64,000 bases of DNA from Oceanobacillus sojae (GTDB taxonomy: Bacteria > Bacillota > Bacilli > Bacillales > Amphibacillaceae): NCBI RefSeq assembly GCF_007991515.1, contig NZ_BJYM01000004.1:1-64000 (forward strand), written 5' to 3'. A model generated the notes under the pieces. The model was not told the origin of the DNA. It did no database searches and worked only from the letters and a program-made list of their open reading frames with translations. Both the position numbers and the translations under genes were made by a program. Positions 1 to 8,831 of this stretch are shown piece after piece (position 1 is the stretch's first letter; the number at the start of each line of letters is the position of its first letter).

Positions 1-227
1 AATGTTTTTTAATTAGCAACAAAATATAATTTATCATGTTATGTAGATTATGTCAACAACTTTTTTTGCGGTGTTGCAAAAGTTTTTATCAGAAGTTGAC
101 TGCAAGAATTATAATAGCACGTAATATAACATATTTCAACAAAAACTTTTAAAACTTATATAATTTCTTTTAGTTAATAGTAAATTAAGCTGCTTTTCGT
201 ATGAATTCCAATAAATTCATTCATTTA
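1..227. other. AT-rich stretch without a gene
   Basis: Very AT-rich DNA at the window edge. I see no open frame with a ribosome-binding site, no RNA gene and no clear repeat. It lies downstream of the Na/Pi cotransporter terminator. Confidence 0.5.
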
Positions 228-268
228 ACAAAGACTCTGCCTGAAAAATAAACAGACAGAGTCTTTTA
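228..268 (-). terminator. Terminator after the Na/Pi cotransporter gene
   Basis: Inverted repeat AAAGACTCTG (230-239) / CAGAGTCTTT (257-266), with extra CTG/CAG pairing toward the loop. It sits just past the stop codon of the minus-strand transporter gene. The trailing T-run is weak. Confidence 0.6.
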
Positions 269-281
269 TACAAATTAATAA

Positions 282-1910
282 TTAATGCTCTTCTAAAACA
301 TTTTGTGCAATATTTACAGCATGATCACCAATTCTTTCTAAATTACTTAAAACATCTACAAAAACGATACCTGCTGTTCCATTACAAATCCCCTCATTCA
401 TTCGAATGATATGATTTTTACGGAATTTACGTTCCATTTTGTCAATTTGGTCTTCTTTTTGTATAACTTCTAAAGCAGCTTCCTTATCATTCGTTTCTAA
501 GGATTCCACAGCCTGCTTAACTGTCATATAAGTTAAATCGAACATTTTGTTTAAGTCTTCAATAGCTTGCTCCGTCAGCGAAACTTTATTTGACATTTTA
601 TAGTCAACCAACTCAACAACATTTTCAAAATGGTCGCCGATCCGTTCAATATCACGGATAGTGCTCATTAATCCGGTATGCTCTACACTCTCAGGTTCTG
701 TTAAGTTGGTAGAAGCAATATCCACTAAATACTCTGTAATCTTACGGTCGAGGTTATTTAGTGCTCCCTCAATTTGCAGAGCCATCTCTGAACTCTTTGG
801 ATTTTGTGTAGTGATATAATTATGCGTTTCTTCTAATCCCTGATACGCATATTTCCCCATACGGACCACTTCCAATTTAGCCTGGGCAAGCGCCAGTGAA
901 GAAGACTGCTGAAGAAAAATGGAATCTAAATGCTTTGGCTTATACTCAATAACAACATCATCCCCAGGCACAAGTTTAGTAATCAACCATGCTAAGAAGC
1001 CAATGAATGGAAACTGAATAATGGTATTTGCTACATTATAACTGCCATGGGCAAAAGCAATCGTCATTTCCTTATTAAGATTTAATGCCGTCTCTAAATA
1101 ACTCACAAAATTTGTAAATGGAAACAGAAGTATCATAAAGATAACTGCACCAATCAAGTTAAAAGTTACATGTGTATATGCAGCACGTTTGGCGGCAACA
1201 GAAGTTCCAATACTAGCTATAACCGCTGTAATCGTTGTACCGATATTATCACCAAACAATACTGGAATAGCTGCATCTAACTCGATAGCACCCTGTGCAA
1301 ATAACCCCTGCAAAATACCGATGGTTGCTGTTGAGCTCTGTACGATTACAGTAAAGACTGTACCAATTACAACCCCCAGGATTGGCGTATCACTCATTGT
1401 AACCGTCAGTTCATGAAATGCATCTAAAGAACGGAGCGGTGTCATTCCACTACTCATTAATTCGAGTCCAAAGAATAAAGAACCAAATCCAAATAATGCC
1501 TGTCCTACAGCTATAATCCTTTGCTTTTTAAAGAAAAAGATTGTAAAGGCACCAAGTGCTAAAATAAGTAACGAATATTCTCCAATATCAATTCCGATAA
1601 TAAATGCTGTAGCAGTAGTACCGATATTGGCACCCATAATAACACCAATAGCCTGTCTAAGTGTCATAAATCCTGCATTTACAAGTCCTACAGTCAAAAC
1701 TGTAGTTCCTGAACTGCTTTGAATAAGTACCGTTACAAGAATACCGGCAAGTACACCCAAAAATGGGTTGCTAGTAAACCGGTCTAAAATATCCCGCAAT
1801 CGGTCCCCTGCAGATTTTTGGAGGCCGTCTCCCATCATTTTAATCCCCATAAGGAATATACCAATTCCTCCAATAAATTCAATAATTAACTTCTGAACAT
1901 CGATATCCAC
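282..1910 (-). CDS. Na/Pi cotransporter family protein with PhoU-like tail
   Basis: Predicted sodium-dependent phosphate transporter in the plasma membrane (NptA/YjbB type). The 542-residue protein starts with membrane segments that contain two copies of the family repeat. Each copy carries the signature glutamine-serine motif: QSSSGTT near residue 64 and QSSTAT near residue 192. The last 200 residues or so form a cytoplasmic PhoU-like helical region with two RIGDH motifs. The frame is open up to 2000, but I prefer the GTG at 1910: it has an AGAAGG upstream and starts directly before the first membrane helix, at the family's usual length. It appears to be a single-gene unit. Phosphate as substrate is inferred from family. 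Confidence 0.85.
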   Translation of the reverse strand: MDIDVQKLIIEFIGGIGIFLMGIKMMGDGLQKSAGDRLRDILDRFTSNPFLGVLAGILVTVLIQSSSGTTVLTVGLVNAGFMTLRQAIGVIMGANIGTTATAFIIGIDIGEYSLLILALGAFTIFFFKKQRIIAVGQALFGFGSLFFGLELMSSGMTPLRSLDAFHELTVTMSDTPILGVVIGTVFTVIVQSSTATIGILQGLFAQGAIELDAAIPVLFGDNIGTTITAVIASIGTSVAAKRAAYTHVTFNLIGAVIFMILLFPFTNFVSYLETALNLNKEMTIAFAHGSYNVANTIIQFPFIGFLAWLITKLVPGDDVVIEYKPKHLDSIFLQQSSSLALAQAKLEVVRMGKYAYQGLEETHNYITTQNPKSSEMALQIEGALNNLDRKITEYLVDIASTNLTEPESVEHTGLMSTIRDIERIGDHFENVVELVDYKMSNKVSLTEQAIEDLNKMFDLTYMTVKQAVESLETNDKEAALEVIQKEDQIDKMERKFRKNHIIRMNEGICNGTAGIVFVDVLSNLERIGDHAVNIAQNVLEEH

Positions 1911-1988
1911 GTAAACTTCATCCCTTCTACCTCTTATGTAAACTTTTGTAGAAATTTGCGCCTCATTCATTATTGATGATTCTAAAGA

Positions 1989-2043
1989 GAATGTAAACAT
2001 GTATTAAGAAAAATTTACATAGATTTAATATTTGTTTACATTC
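1989..2043. promoter_or_regulatory. 11-bp inverted repeat upstream of the Na/Pi cotransporter
   Basis: GAATGTAAACA (1989-1999) and TGTTTACATTC (2033-2043) are perfect reverse complements separated by 33 bp. They lie just upstream of the preferred start codon, in the likely promoter region. This could be a pair of half-sites for a regulator of the transporter, or a leader hairpin. I cannot assign it to a known regulator. Confidence 0.35.
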
Positions 2044-2117
2044 AAAGAGAAAGGGATGCTTAGTTTTTGTTTTTCTCATGAAAATATGTATAATATTAGA
2101 AATAAATGCATACAAAT

Positions 2118-2157
2118 AAAGGATTCACCTCCATTTTTATGAAGTGAATCCTTCTTC
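2118..2157 (-). terminator. Terminator after short nfeD gene
   Basis: Stem GGATTCAC (2122-2129) / GTGAATCC (2145-2152), 20-odd bases past the stop codon of the minus-strand nfeD-like gene, followed on that strand by a T-rich run. Confidence 0.6.
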
Positions 2158-2174
2158 AGGGATTTCTATATAAA

Positions 2175-2810
2175 TCAATCTTCTTGCAGCTCTTCTACAC
2201 GAACACTCGTGCCGTCTACTGCAACTACTTTAATTGGTGTACCCTTTTTAATCCAGCGTCCTCCGGATACGGCACTGTAGTGTTTTTTATTTACTTCAAT
2301 TGTGCCGGATGGCCTAAAGTCTGTCAGTGCCATTCCTTCTTCTCCTAATAGAGCTTCATATTCTGCACTGAGCGAGCTGTAGCCCTCTTCTTTTGTAAGT
2401 CGATCGACTAAGGCAATTTTGGTCCACATCTCCCTCCGTTTAAATACCTTTAAGAATACTAAGGAGGAAAAAGCACCAACAATGATGCTGATTACTGCAT
2501 AGAGACCATTTGCAAAAGTCGGCTGAGGCATTGCAACAGCAACTATCATTAAAACCAGTCCTATTGTCGCCAGCGTTCCATCATTAATTACTTTCCCATC
2601 AATAATAATCAGTAATATTCCTAAAAAGTATATAATAAACATCAGTAAGACCGAATTGGTTTCCGTATACACAGTAAAATAAACTGTAATAAATCCTAAG
2701 CCCAATACACCAAAAATACCACGCATATTTACGAATATTTCTCCTAATATAAATAAAGTTCCGAAAAATAAAGCCAGGAATCCAATCCATTGTAATTCAA
2801 CTATGTCCAT
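2175..2810 (-). CDS. Short NfeD-family membrane protein
   Basis: A 211-residue NfeD-type protein. About four hydrophobic segments fill residues 5-130, and a soluble C-terminal part (about 140-211) has the OB-fold pattern of NfeD ('SGTIEVNKKHYSAVSGG...', 'VRVEEL'). Such proteins usually partner flotillin-like scaffold proteins. It lacks the N-terminal ClpP-like protease domain of the long NfeD found at 27.9 kb, so the genome carries both types. ATG at 2810 is chosen over GTG at 2819 because GAGAGGGTG is spaced correctly for it. No flotillin gene is next to it here. Its exact role is unknown. Confidence 0.8.
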   Translation of the reverse strand: MDIVELQWIGFLALFFGTLFILGEIFVNMRGIFGVLGLGFITVYFTVYTETNSVLLMFIIYFLGILLIIIDGKVINDGTLATIGLVLMIVAVAMPQPTFANGLYAVISIIVGAFSSLVFLKVFKRREMWTKIALVDRLTKEEGYSSLSAEYEALLGEEGMALTDFRPSGTIEVNKKHYSAVSGGRWIKKGTPIKVVAVDGTSVRVEELQED

Positions 2811-2890
2811 ACGCTTCACACCCTCTCATTGTCCTATTACTATATGTACGTATGAATGAAATAATTAGTTTCATAAAAGGAGATTTTTTT

Positions 2891-3214
2891 ATGGGTTTTT
2901 TACGTAGAATTTCCCTGATTACTCTTATTATATTAGTTGCTGTAAGTATTTTTCAAGACTTAGCTCATTCTGGCAGCGGAATCTCCCTTTCAAATAAAAC
3001 TGATTCAGAATTGCCGCCGTTTGAGGCGGTTCCTGTCAAAGTAAAGCCGGGAGATACCGTATTGAGCATTACAGAAGAAATTCAAACTGCATCTGGGTAT
3101 ACCGTTGCAGTCGATATTATTTTGGAAGCTTTTGAATCATTAAATCCAAATACTTCACCAATTGAAATTCAAGTACATGAAATATATTACTTTCCACTGT
3201 TTCAAGAAAAATAA
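2891..3214 (+). CDS. Small exported LysM-like protein (YqfZ-like)
   Basis: A 107-residue protein with one N-terminal hydrophobic segment (residues 5-25), probably an uncleaved signal anchor. Its C-terminal half resembles a LysM peptidoglycan-binding fold ('VKVKPGDTVLSITEEI', then 'LNPN.SPIEIQVHEIYYFP'). The start at 2891 has an excellent AAAAGGAG site; the frame is open from 2852. It is divergent from the nfeD gene. B. subtilis has a similar small LysM protein (YqfZ) in the same chromosomal area, so orthology is plausible but not proven. Confidence 0.65.
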   Translation: MGFLRRISLITLIILVAVSIFQDLAHSGSGISLSNKTDSELPPFEAVPVKVKPGDTVLSITEEIQTASGYTVAVDIILEAFESLNPNTSPIEIQVHEIYYFPLFQEK

Positions 3215-3240
3215 AAAAAGGCTGAAATTCAGCCTAAGAA
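3210..3240. terminator. Bidirectional terminator between convergent genes
   Basis: Stem AGGCTGA / TCAGCCT (3219-3235) with an A-run before it, so the minus-strand transcript ends in a long U-run. It separates the convergent genes at 2.9 and 3.2 kb and overlaps the stop codon of the minus-strand one. Confidence 0.65.
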
Positions 3241-3602
3241 AGAAATGGAATAAAGAAAAACGCAGAAATTAGTGAAAGAATTCCAGCTATAATACCTATG
3301 ATACCAAGTGTATTTGTTCCTCTGCTTCTCGCTACAAAGCCAAATACAATACTGGCAGCTCCAAGAATAACCGGCCAGGTAAAGAAAGAAATAACAGCCA
3401 AAATAATACTCCCCCAACCATACAAGGTACCTGGGTTAAAGCCCTTTTCTTCTTCAAAATCCGGCAATTCAGAATCGGTAAGCTCCGCTGAAAACTCCTC
3501 CATTCTTTTACTGTCTAATTTATTATTTATATGCTCATGCTCTGGGCCTTGCCCATGATTTGGTGCATCTTGGACATTGTTGTCCTGATTTTTATCATTC
3601 AT
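3234..3602 (-). CDS. Small membrane protein, DUF4190-like
   Basis: A 122-residue protein. An acidic, hydrophilic N-terminal 60 residues is followed by two long hydrophobic segments (about 68-92 and 97-121) with the pattern 'GWGSIILAVISFF...ILGAASIVFGFVARSRGTNTLGIIGIIAGILSLI', typical of DUF4190-type proteins. A GGAG site precedes the ATG. B. subtilis carries a comparable membrane protein (YqfX) near nfo. Function unknown. Confidence 0.65.
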   Translation of the reverse strand: MNDKNQDNNVQDAPNHGQGPEHEHINNKLDSKRMEEFSAELTDSELPDFEEEKGFNPGTLYGWGSIILAVISFFTWPVILGAASIVFGFVARSRGTNTLGIIGIIAGILSLISAFFFIPFLS

Positions 3603-3620
3603 GAAATAAACTCCTTACTT

Positions 3621-3675
3621 TTAGAGGATGTTCAAAGAGTTCAACAAAAAATGAATTTCTTGAACATACGCTTTT
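3621..3675. repeat. Copy of the AGAGGATGTTCAAA dispersed repeat
   Basis: TTAGAGGATGTTCAAAGA (3621-3638) followed by TTGAACATACGCTTTT, an imperfect inverted repeat with a 20-odd-base loop. The same core recurs at 12.6, 19.1, 45.0 and 61.1 kb, each time between genes. Confidence 0.5.
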
Positions 3676-3830
3676 AGATTTATATGGTTAGTTTACGGAA
3701 TTTAAATCATTTCAAACAGGTATCATACGGCATTGCAAGAAAAGAATGGTATAATTATTTTGTTCTTTGCATATATTTACATGATGGATGAACATAAGGT
3801 GAATAATACATCTACAAAGGGAGCGGTATT

Positions 3831-4112
3831 ATGTCTTTTTTTATAAAAGAAATGATAAAAAATAAACTTCGTAAATTAACCTCAGGTGAAATCTTACACT
3901 ACAGCAGCCAATATGGCTTCTCCATAACACCTGCACAAGCTGATCAGATAGTGAACTACTTAAGAGTTTCTTCTCCAAATCCATTTGATCAGGCAGATCG
4001 TGACCGCTTTATGGCAGAACTCGCGAAAATTACGGATCAAAAAACAGCACTGGCGGCACAGCAGTTAATGGATGAGGTTATTAAATCATATGGTCTGGAG
4101 CATTTATTTTAA
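3831..4112 (+). CDS. yqfT: DUF2624 family protein YqfT
   Basis: A 93-residue soluble, mostly helical protein matching the short conserved Bacillaceae family DUF2624 (YqfT). The N-terminus 'KEMIKNKLRKLTSGEILHYSSQYGFSIT' and the helix 'QADQIVNYLR' are family features. AAAGGGAG stands correctly before the ATG. It sits next to and converges on nfo, as yqfT does in B. subtilis. No biochemical role is known. Confidence 0.8.
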   Translation: MSFFIKEMIKNKLRKLTSGEILHYSSQYGFSITPAQADQIVNYLRVSSPNPFDQADRDRFMAELAKITDQKTALAAQQLMDEVIKSYGLEHLF

Positions 4113-4118
4113 AAACAC

Positions 4119-4160
4119 CAAAAAAGATGAGCAATTTTTAATTTGCTCATCTTTTTTGTA
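4119..4160. terminator. Bidirectional terminator yqfT/nfo
   Basis: Stem AAAAAGATGAGCAA (4121-4134) / TTGCTCATCTTTTTT (4143-4157), with A-run and T-run on opposite sides, placed between two convergent genes. Confidence 0.85.
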
Positions 4161-4173
4161 TTTATAGAGACAT

Positions 4174-5070
4174 TTATTTGCCTTCCATAATTATTTCTTT
4201 TAAATTCTCTTGGAAATTTCCTTCACGCAGCATAGCTATTTCATGTTTATATGGTGCTTTCTTATTTTTCTTATCTGTGCCTACATATGGTGTCTCAAGA
4301 ATTTTAGGCAGGTTACTAAGCTGTGGATGATGAACAACTTTGTGAAGCGCATCAAATCCGATATAACCAAAACCGATGTTTTCGTGACGGTCTTTATGTG
4401 CCCCACGGTCATTTTTACTGTCATTTACATGCACAACTTTCAGCCGGTCTAAACCGACAATTTTATCAAAAGTGTTCAATACACCATCGAAATCATTTAC
4501 AACATCATAGCCTGCATCGTGAATATGACAGGTATCCATACAAATAGAAAGGTGTTCATTATGCGTCACACCATTAATAATTTCAGCCAGCTCCTCAAAT
4601 GTACGTCCCATTTCAGAGCCTTTTCCAGCCATTGTTTCTAGAGCAATTTGAACATCATTTTTTTGTTCAAGCACTTCATTTAATCCTTCAATAATTTTAG
4701 GGATGCCTTTGTCTGGGCCTTCACCGACATGAGCTCCCGGGTGAAGAACAATTTGTTTCGCCCCCAGAGCCTCTGTACGCTCGATTTCACTCCGCAGAAA
4801 ATTAACACCCAATTCAAATGTCTCTGGCTTCACGGTGTTACCAATGTTAATAATGTATGGCGCATGAACAACGATATCAGATATTCCATTGGACTCCATA
4901 TGCGCCAAGCCTGCTTCGATATTTAATTCTTCAATAGGCTTTCTTCTTGTGTTCTGCGGTGCACCTGTATAGATCATAAATGTATTTGCACCGTATGAAG
5001 CAGCCTCTTCACTGGAGCCTAATAACATTTTTTTACCATTCATAGAAACATGAGAACCTATTTTCACCAT
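4174..5070 (-). CDS. nfo: Endonuclease IV (apurinic/apyrimidinic endonuclease)
   Basis: Cuts DNA 5' of abasic sites in base-excision repair. The 298 residues match the full family length of a TIM-barrel AP endonuclease 2 enzyme. Metal-ligand segments of the three-zinc centre are visible: VLHPGAH near 108, ALETMAG near 143, [13 protein letters not shown] near 176, [10 protein letters not shown]...HENIGFG near 213-233 and ETPY near 262. It corresponds to YqfS of B. subtilis, which helps protect spore DNA. It follows cshB by only 11 bp and is probably cotranscribed with it. Confidence 0.93.
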   Translation of the reverse strand: MVKIGSHVSMNGKKMLLGSSEEAASYGANTFMIYTGAPQNTRRKPIEELNIEAGLAHMESNGISDIVVHAPYIINIGNTVKPETFELGVNFLRSEIERTEALGAKQIVLHPGAHVGEGPDKGIPKIIEGLNEVLEQKNDVQIALETMAGKGSEMGRTFEELAEIINGVTHNEHLSICMDTCHIHDAGYDVVNDFDGVLNTFDKIVGLDRLKVVHVNDSKNDRGAHKDRHENIGFGYIGFDALHKVVHHPQLSNLPKILETPYVGTDKKNKKAPYKHEIAMLREGNFQENLKEIIMEGK

Positions 5071-5081
5071 ATTTATTCCTC

Positions 5082-6395
5082 CTAACGCTTTTTCCTTCTT
5101 TGTTCTTTTGTCAGTTGTCTTTTAATTTGCTGTTGCTGCTGCTTCTGCTTTTTCTTGTAACCCGGTTTTACTTTCTTAGCTTTTCTTACCTGCTTCCAGG
5201 CTTCCCGATCTGTACTTGTATCTTCGGTTTTACGGCGCTGTCTCGCATTCCAGGATTTATCCTCTATCCATTCTCCCTGCTTCACCTCTACATAAGAGAA
5301 TTCCAAGCCTTTTTGTTCCAATTTTTCAATTAAAGGGGCATCATTTTCTGTATATATACTGATAGCTGTCCCCTCTAAGCCGGCACGGGCTGTTCTGCCG
5401 ACACGATGAATATAGAAATGCTCTTCTTTTGGAAGCTGTGCATTAATGACATGACTTACTCCCTTGATATCGATTCCCCGTGAAGCCAGATCAGTTGCAA
5501 CTACATATTGATAACGCAGCTGCTGTATCTCTTTCAGGACACGTTTTCTTTCTCTTGGAGTTAAACCGCCATGAATGACACCAGCAGATAACCCGTATCC
5601 CTCAAGCACCTCTGCTAATTCATTTGCTTGTTGCTTGCCATTGGTAAAAATCAGCGCTAAATAAGGATGAATCGTCTGAGAAATTTCCCAAATAACCTTT
5701 GCCTCATCGCGATGTTTCTTCCGAATCAAACGATGCTCCATTGTCTCTGGAGAAAAATGCTCTTCTATTTTAATATACTCTGGATTTCTCAAATATTTTT
5801 TGAAGAAATGCTGCAGTCTTTGAGGAATTGTTGCTGAGAAAACAAGCAGCTGTATTTCCTGTTTCGAGCGTACTAATAATTGATCAACTTCCTCAATAAA
5901 GCCTAGATCAAGCATTAAGTCTGCCTCATCAATAACAAAGGTTTCCGCGCTATATATAGACAATGCTCCATCCTTTACTAAATCTAATATTCTTCCAGGA
6001 GTACCTACCACAATCATTGGGGGCGTTTTTAATTTTTCAACCACTTTTTGTTTATCTGTGCCGCCAACAAGCAGCTTTGCTGTCCATTTTTCCGTCTTAT
6101 CAGCAATAGTAATGATTTTTCTTACTTCGTTATACAGCTGTGTTGCCAGCTCTCTCGTTGGTGCAGTAATAACAAACTGGACTTTTTTTTGATTTTCATC
6201 CAGGTTTTGAAACAATGGTAATAAAAAAGCGTGGGATTTACCTGAACCTGTTCTGGATTGGCCAATAACACTTTTGCCATCCAGAATAGAAGGAATCACT
6301 CGTTCCTGAATCTCTGTCGGTTTTCTAAATTCCAGCTCTTGAATAATATTTTGCATCGTGCTATCCAGGGATAATTCTGCAAATGTTTTTTCCAT
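5082..6395 (-). CDS. cshB: DEAD-box ATP-dependent RNA helicase CshB
   Basis: Unwinds structured RNA, linked in B. subtilis to cold adaptation and ribosome assembly. In this 437-residue protein the order is Q motif ('[13 protein letters not shown]'), Walker A (QSRTGSGKS, with S-R in place of the common A-Q), [20 protein letters not shown], then the second RecA domain with [16 protein letters not shown] and [11 protein letters not shown] basic, glutamine-rich tail (about residues 400-437) probably binds RNA. ATG at 6395 has a strong AAGGAGGG site; the longer frame to 6443 would overlap yqfO. Confidence 0.92.
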   Translation of the reverse strand: MEKTFAELSLDSTMQNIIQELEFRKPTEIQERVIPSILDGKSVIGQSRTGSGKSHAFLLPLFQNLDENQKKVQFVITAPTRELATQLYNEVRKIITIADKTEKWTAKLLVGGTDKQKVVEKLKTPPMIVVGTPGRILDLVKDGALSIYSAETFVIDEADLMLDLGFIEEVDQLLVRSKQEIQLLVFSATIPQRLQHFFKKYLRNPEYIKIEEHFSPETMEHRLIRKKHRDEAKVIWEISQTIHPYLALIFTNGKQQANELAEVLEGYGLSAGVIHGGLTPRERKRVLKEIQQLRYQYVVATDLASRGIDIKGVSHVINAQLPKEEHFYIHRVGRTARAGLEGTAISIYTENDAPLIEKLEQKGLEFSYVEVKQGEWIEDKSWNARQRRKTEDTSTDREAWKQVRKAKKVKPGYKKKQKQQQQQIKRQLTKEQRRKKR

Positions 6396-6435
6396 TTGTT
6401 TCCCTCCTTGTAATCTATTTTTAGAACTTCCTCTT

Positions 6436-7554
6436 TTATACAAATACGAACGGATCTGTATTTACTTCAGATACATAAACCTTCGACTGGAATGCAGGAA
6501 TTTCCTGTATCAGCTTATTCTGTGTTGCTGTTTTCATAATCTTCTCGATATAGTGCCCGGCATCGATAACTGTCAGCCCCATCTGCTCCGCATCTTGAGC
6601 AGCGTGAAATGTCATATCTCCTGTAATATAAACATCTGCTTTTTTCCTGAGTGCATGACTGACATATTTCTCTCCGCTGCCGCCTAAAACAGCAACTCTT
6701 TTTACATTCTTTTCTATATTACCAGAAACACGCACTTGAGGCATATCTAAATTCTTTTTGACGGTGTGAATAAATTCTTTCATCGATACAGATTCATCTA
6801 AACTACCAAAGCGTCCAATTCCTACTGATTGTCCTTTATTTTCCAATGGATAAATATCATAGGCAGGCTCTTCATAAGGATGAGCAGAAATAATTGCATC
6901 AATAACCTTTGAAAGATTTCTCTTAGGCACAACAGTTTCCAGCTTTTTCTCATCTACATAGGCTAACTCATTCTTCTCACCAATATACGGGGTTGACCCT
7001 TCTAATGGCTGAAATGTGCCCTGTCCGGGACTTTGGAAGGTACAATGGCTGTAATTACCTATTTGACCGGCTCCGCCTTCATTCAGGGCACTACGTAACT
7101 CCTGCACATGAGAATCCGGAACAAAAACAATTATTTTAAATAGTGCCTCTTGGTCCAGAATTTCCAAAGGCTCCCTATTTTTCAAACCAACTGCTTCACC
7201 TAATAAATCATTTACGCCGCCTTCTGCTACATCTAAATTGGTGTGCGCAGCAAAGACAGTAATATCATTCTTTAAAAGTTTTTGGACAACCCTCCCCTTA
7301 GGATGATCAACATTTATTTGCTTTAAAGGCTGAAACAATAAGGGGTGATGCGCAATAATCAGATTAGCCTGTTTCTCGATCGCCTCATCAACTACTTCCT
7401 CTGTAACATCCAGTGTAACCAGAATATGAGAGGTTGAATCGTGGAACCGCCCTACCTGTAAACCAATATTGTCCCAATGATAGGCAAGACTTCTTGGTGC
7501 CCAACCGTCCATTATTTGAAAAAAATCAGCATGTTTAAGTGTTTGTTTCTTCAT
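6436..7554 (-). CDS. yqfO: NIF3-family metal-binding protein YqfO
   Basis: Member of the Nif3/GTP-cyclohydrolase-I-type-2 family, 372 residues, with a PII/CutA-like domain inserted between the two Nif3 halves (about residues 115-240). The dinuclear metal ligands are present: AHHPLLF near 70, AHTNLDVAEGG near 104 and VIDAGHYIE near 337. ATG at 7554 is preceded by AAGGAGGAG, and its start overlaps the end of trmK by 20 bases, so the pair is translationally coupled. Cellular role poorly known. Confidence 0.9.
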   Translation of the reverse strand: MKKQTLKHADFFQIMDGWAPRSLAYHWDNIGLQVGRFHDSTSHILVTLDVTEEVVDEAIEKQANLIIAHHPLLFQPLKQINVDHPKGRVVQKLLKNDITVFAAHTNLDVAEGGVNDLLGEAVGLKNREPLEILDQEALFKIIVFVPDSHVQELRSALNEGGAGQIGNYSHCTFQSPGQGTFQPLEGSTPYIGEKNELAYVDEKKLETVVPKRNLSKVIDAIISAHPYEEPAYDIYPLENKGQSVGIGRFGSLDESVSMKEFIHTVKKNLDMPQVRVSGNIEKNVKRVAVLGGSGEKYVSHALRKKADVYITGDMTFHAAQDAEQMGLTVIDAGHYIEKIMKTATQNKLIQEIPAFQSKVYVSEVNTDPFVFV

Positions 7555-8269
7555 GATGAAGCTCCTCCTTAATCCAGTGTAATTCTGTTTGGAATGCAGA
7601 TATTTTCTCATGATTTAATTGCTTCGCCTGTTGCATTTGAGAAATAATTCTTTTCAGATTAGCTTCCTCCAGTGTCCATTTTTTTATAAAAGCATTATTC
7701 TTTTCATTTAATAAATATGGTCCTAATAAAAGCTGTTTATCCTTTATCTGCTGATTATCGTTATATGGTGATGAAACACCCGTATTACGGTCAGCAACAA
7801 GAATTTCATAAATATGCCCTTGCTCGTCCACTATTTCCTCTGCAATCAATATAAAATCATTTTGGTTCAACCATTGTCTGACCGCTCTCGCATCGACATT
7901 AGGCTGAGCAATAATCCTTCCAGCAGATTTAGCTATAACCGGATTCTTTTCCAAAATGGAAGTAATTAATGATCCGCCCATCCCTGCAATTACAATTTGT
8001 TGAGCTTCCCCTTCTTTTAAAACAGCTAGACCGTCTCCTAATCGGACATCAATCCGCTCTTTTAATTGATGCAATTGAATTGTTTTTTTTGCGCTTTCTA
8101 ACGGCCCCTGGTTCACTTCTCCGGCAATAGCTCGTGCTGTCTTATCTCTCAGGCAGACATAGGCAGGCAGATACGCATGGTCAGATCCGATATCTGCAAA
8201 ATTAGCACCTTGCGGCAGGTAATCAGCAATCAGCTTTAAACGGTTCGAAAGCGGAATATTTTGGTTCAT
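7535..8269 (-). CDS. trmK: tRNA (adenine(22)-N1)-methyltransferase TrmK
   Basis: Methylates N1 of A22 in bacterial tRNAs using S-adenosylmethionine. The 244-residue protein has a Rossmann-type SAM-binding motif FADIGSDHAYLP near residue 25 and the family catalytic-site segment VIAGMGGSLI near 92, followed by a coiled C-terminal region (about 180-240). ATG at 8269 has AAAGGAG; the frame is open to 8344, which runs back through the cccA terminator and is unlikely. The trmK-yqfO order is as in B. subtilis (yqfN-yqfO). Confidence 0.9.
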   Translation of the reverse strand: MNQNIPLSNRLKLIADYLPQGANFADIGSDHAYLPAYVCLRDKTARAIAGEVNQGPLESAKKTIQLHQLKERIDVRLGDGLAVLKEGEAQQIVIAGMGGSLITSILEKNPVIAKSAGRIIAQPNVDARAVRQWLNQNDFILIAEEIVDEQGHIYEILVADRNTGVSSPYNDNQQIKDKQLLLGPYLLNEKNNAFIKKWTLEEANLKRIISQMQQAKQLNHEKISAFQTELHWIKEELHHEETNT

Positions 8270-8295
8270 TACGTTTTCTCCTTTATTTCTGCAAT

Positions 8296-8332
8296 AAGAA
8301 AAGCTTTCTGTACGAATCAGAAAGCTTTCATT
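8296..8332 (-). terminator. Terminator after cccA
   Basis: Stem AAGCTTTCTG (8301-8310) / CAGAAAGCTT (8318-8327), extended by flanking G-A/T-C pairs, with a TTTTCTTATT tail on the minus strand. It directly follows the cccA stop codon. Confidence 0.7.
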
Positions 8333-8350
8333 CATTTCTTCCATTATATA

Positions 8351-8749
8351 TTATTGATGCTCACTTAACCACTCAGTAAGTGCGTCTAAATCATCGCCCT
8401 GAAGCTGAGGGAAGGCTGGCATACCTGCATCGGTTCCGTTCTCAACGATTTCAGCAATTTCTTCCTGTGAATACTTGCTGCCGATTTCTGTTAAATCAGG
8501 CGCAGGACCACTTGCTAAATCTTGACCGTGACAGCTGGAACAATTCGTTTGGAATACTTCTTCTCCAGCGTCAGCGCTGGTTGACTCTCCGCCCTCTTCC
8601 CCTTCTGTTTGTTCGGTTGCTTCCTCACCATTCTCTTCTGCATTTTGAATTGCTTGTCTCTGATCAATACCAATCACTGAAATAATAATGACTGCAATAA
8701 GCCCTAGCCCGGCAATAATAGCATATGGTATAACCGGATTCTTTTTCAT
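8351..8749 (-). CDS. cccA: Membrane-anchored cytochrome c550
   Basis: Small c-type cytochrome that carries electrons on the outer face of the membrane. In 132 residues: an N-terminal hydrophobic anchor (about 8-28), a long acidic Glu/Gly-rich linker (35-62), then one cytochrome c domain with the heme-attachment motif CSSCH near residue 70 and a distal Met ligand in 'AGMPAFP' near 109. Its place between sigA and trmK matches B. subtilis cccA, although there an extra gene is not found between cccA and sigA. Confidence 0.92.
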   Translation of the reverse strand: MKKNPVIPYAIIAGLGLIAVIIISVIGIDQRQAIQNAEENGEEATEQTEGEEGGESTSADAGEEVFQTNCSSCHGQDLASGPAPDLTEIGSKYSQEEIAEIVENGTDAGMPAFPQLQGDDLDALTEWLSEHQ

Positions 8750-8831
8750 TTCGCTTCCTCCTTATGTAACACAAATATTATAAAATTAATACTATCATTA
8801 GTTTACTCGATATCTAAAAAATTTTAAAGGT

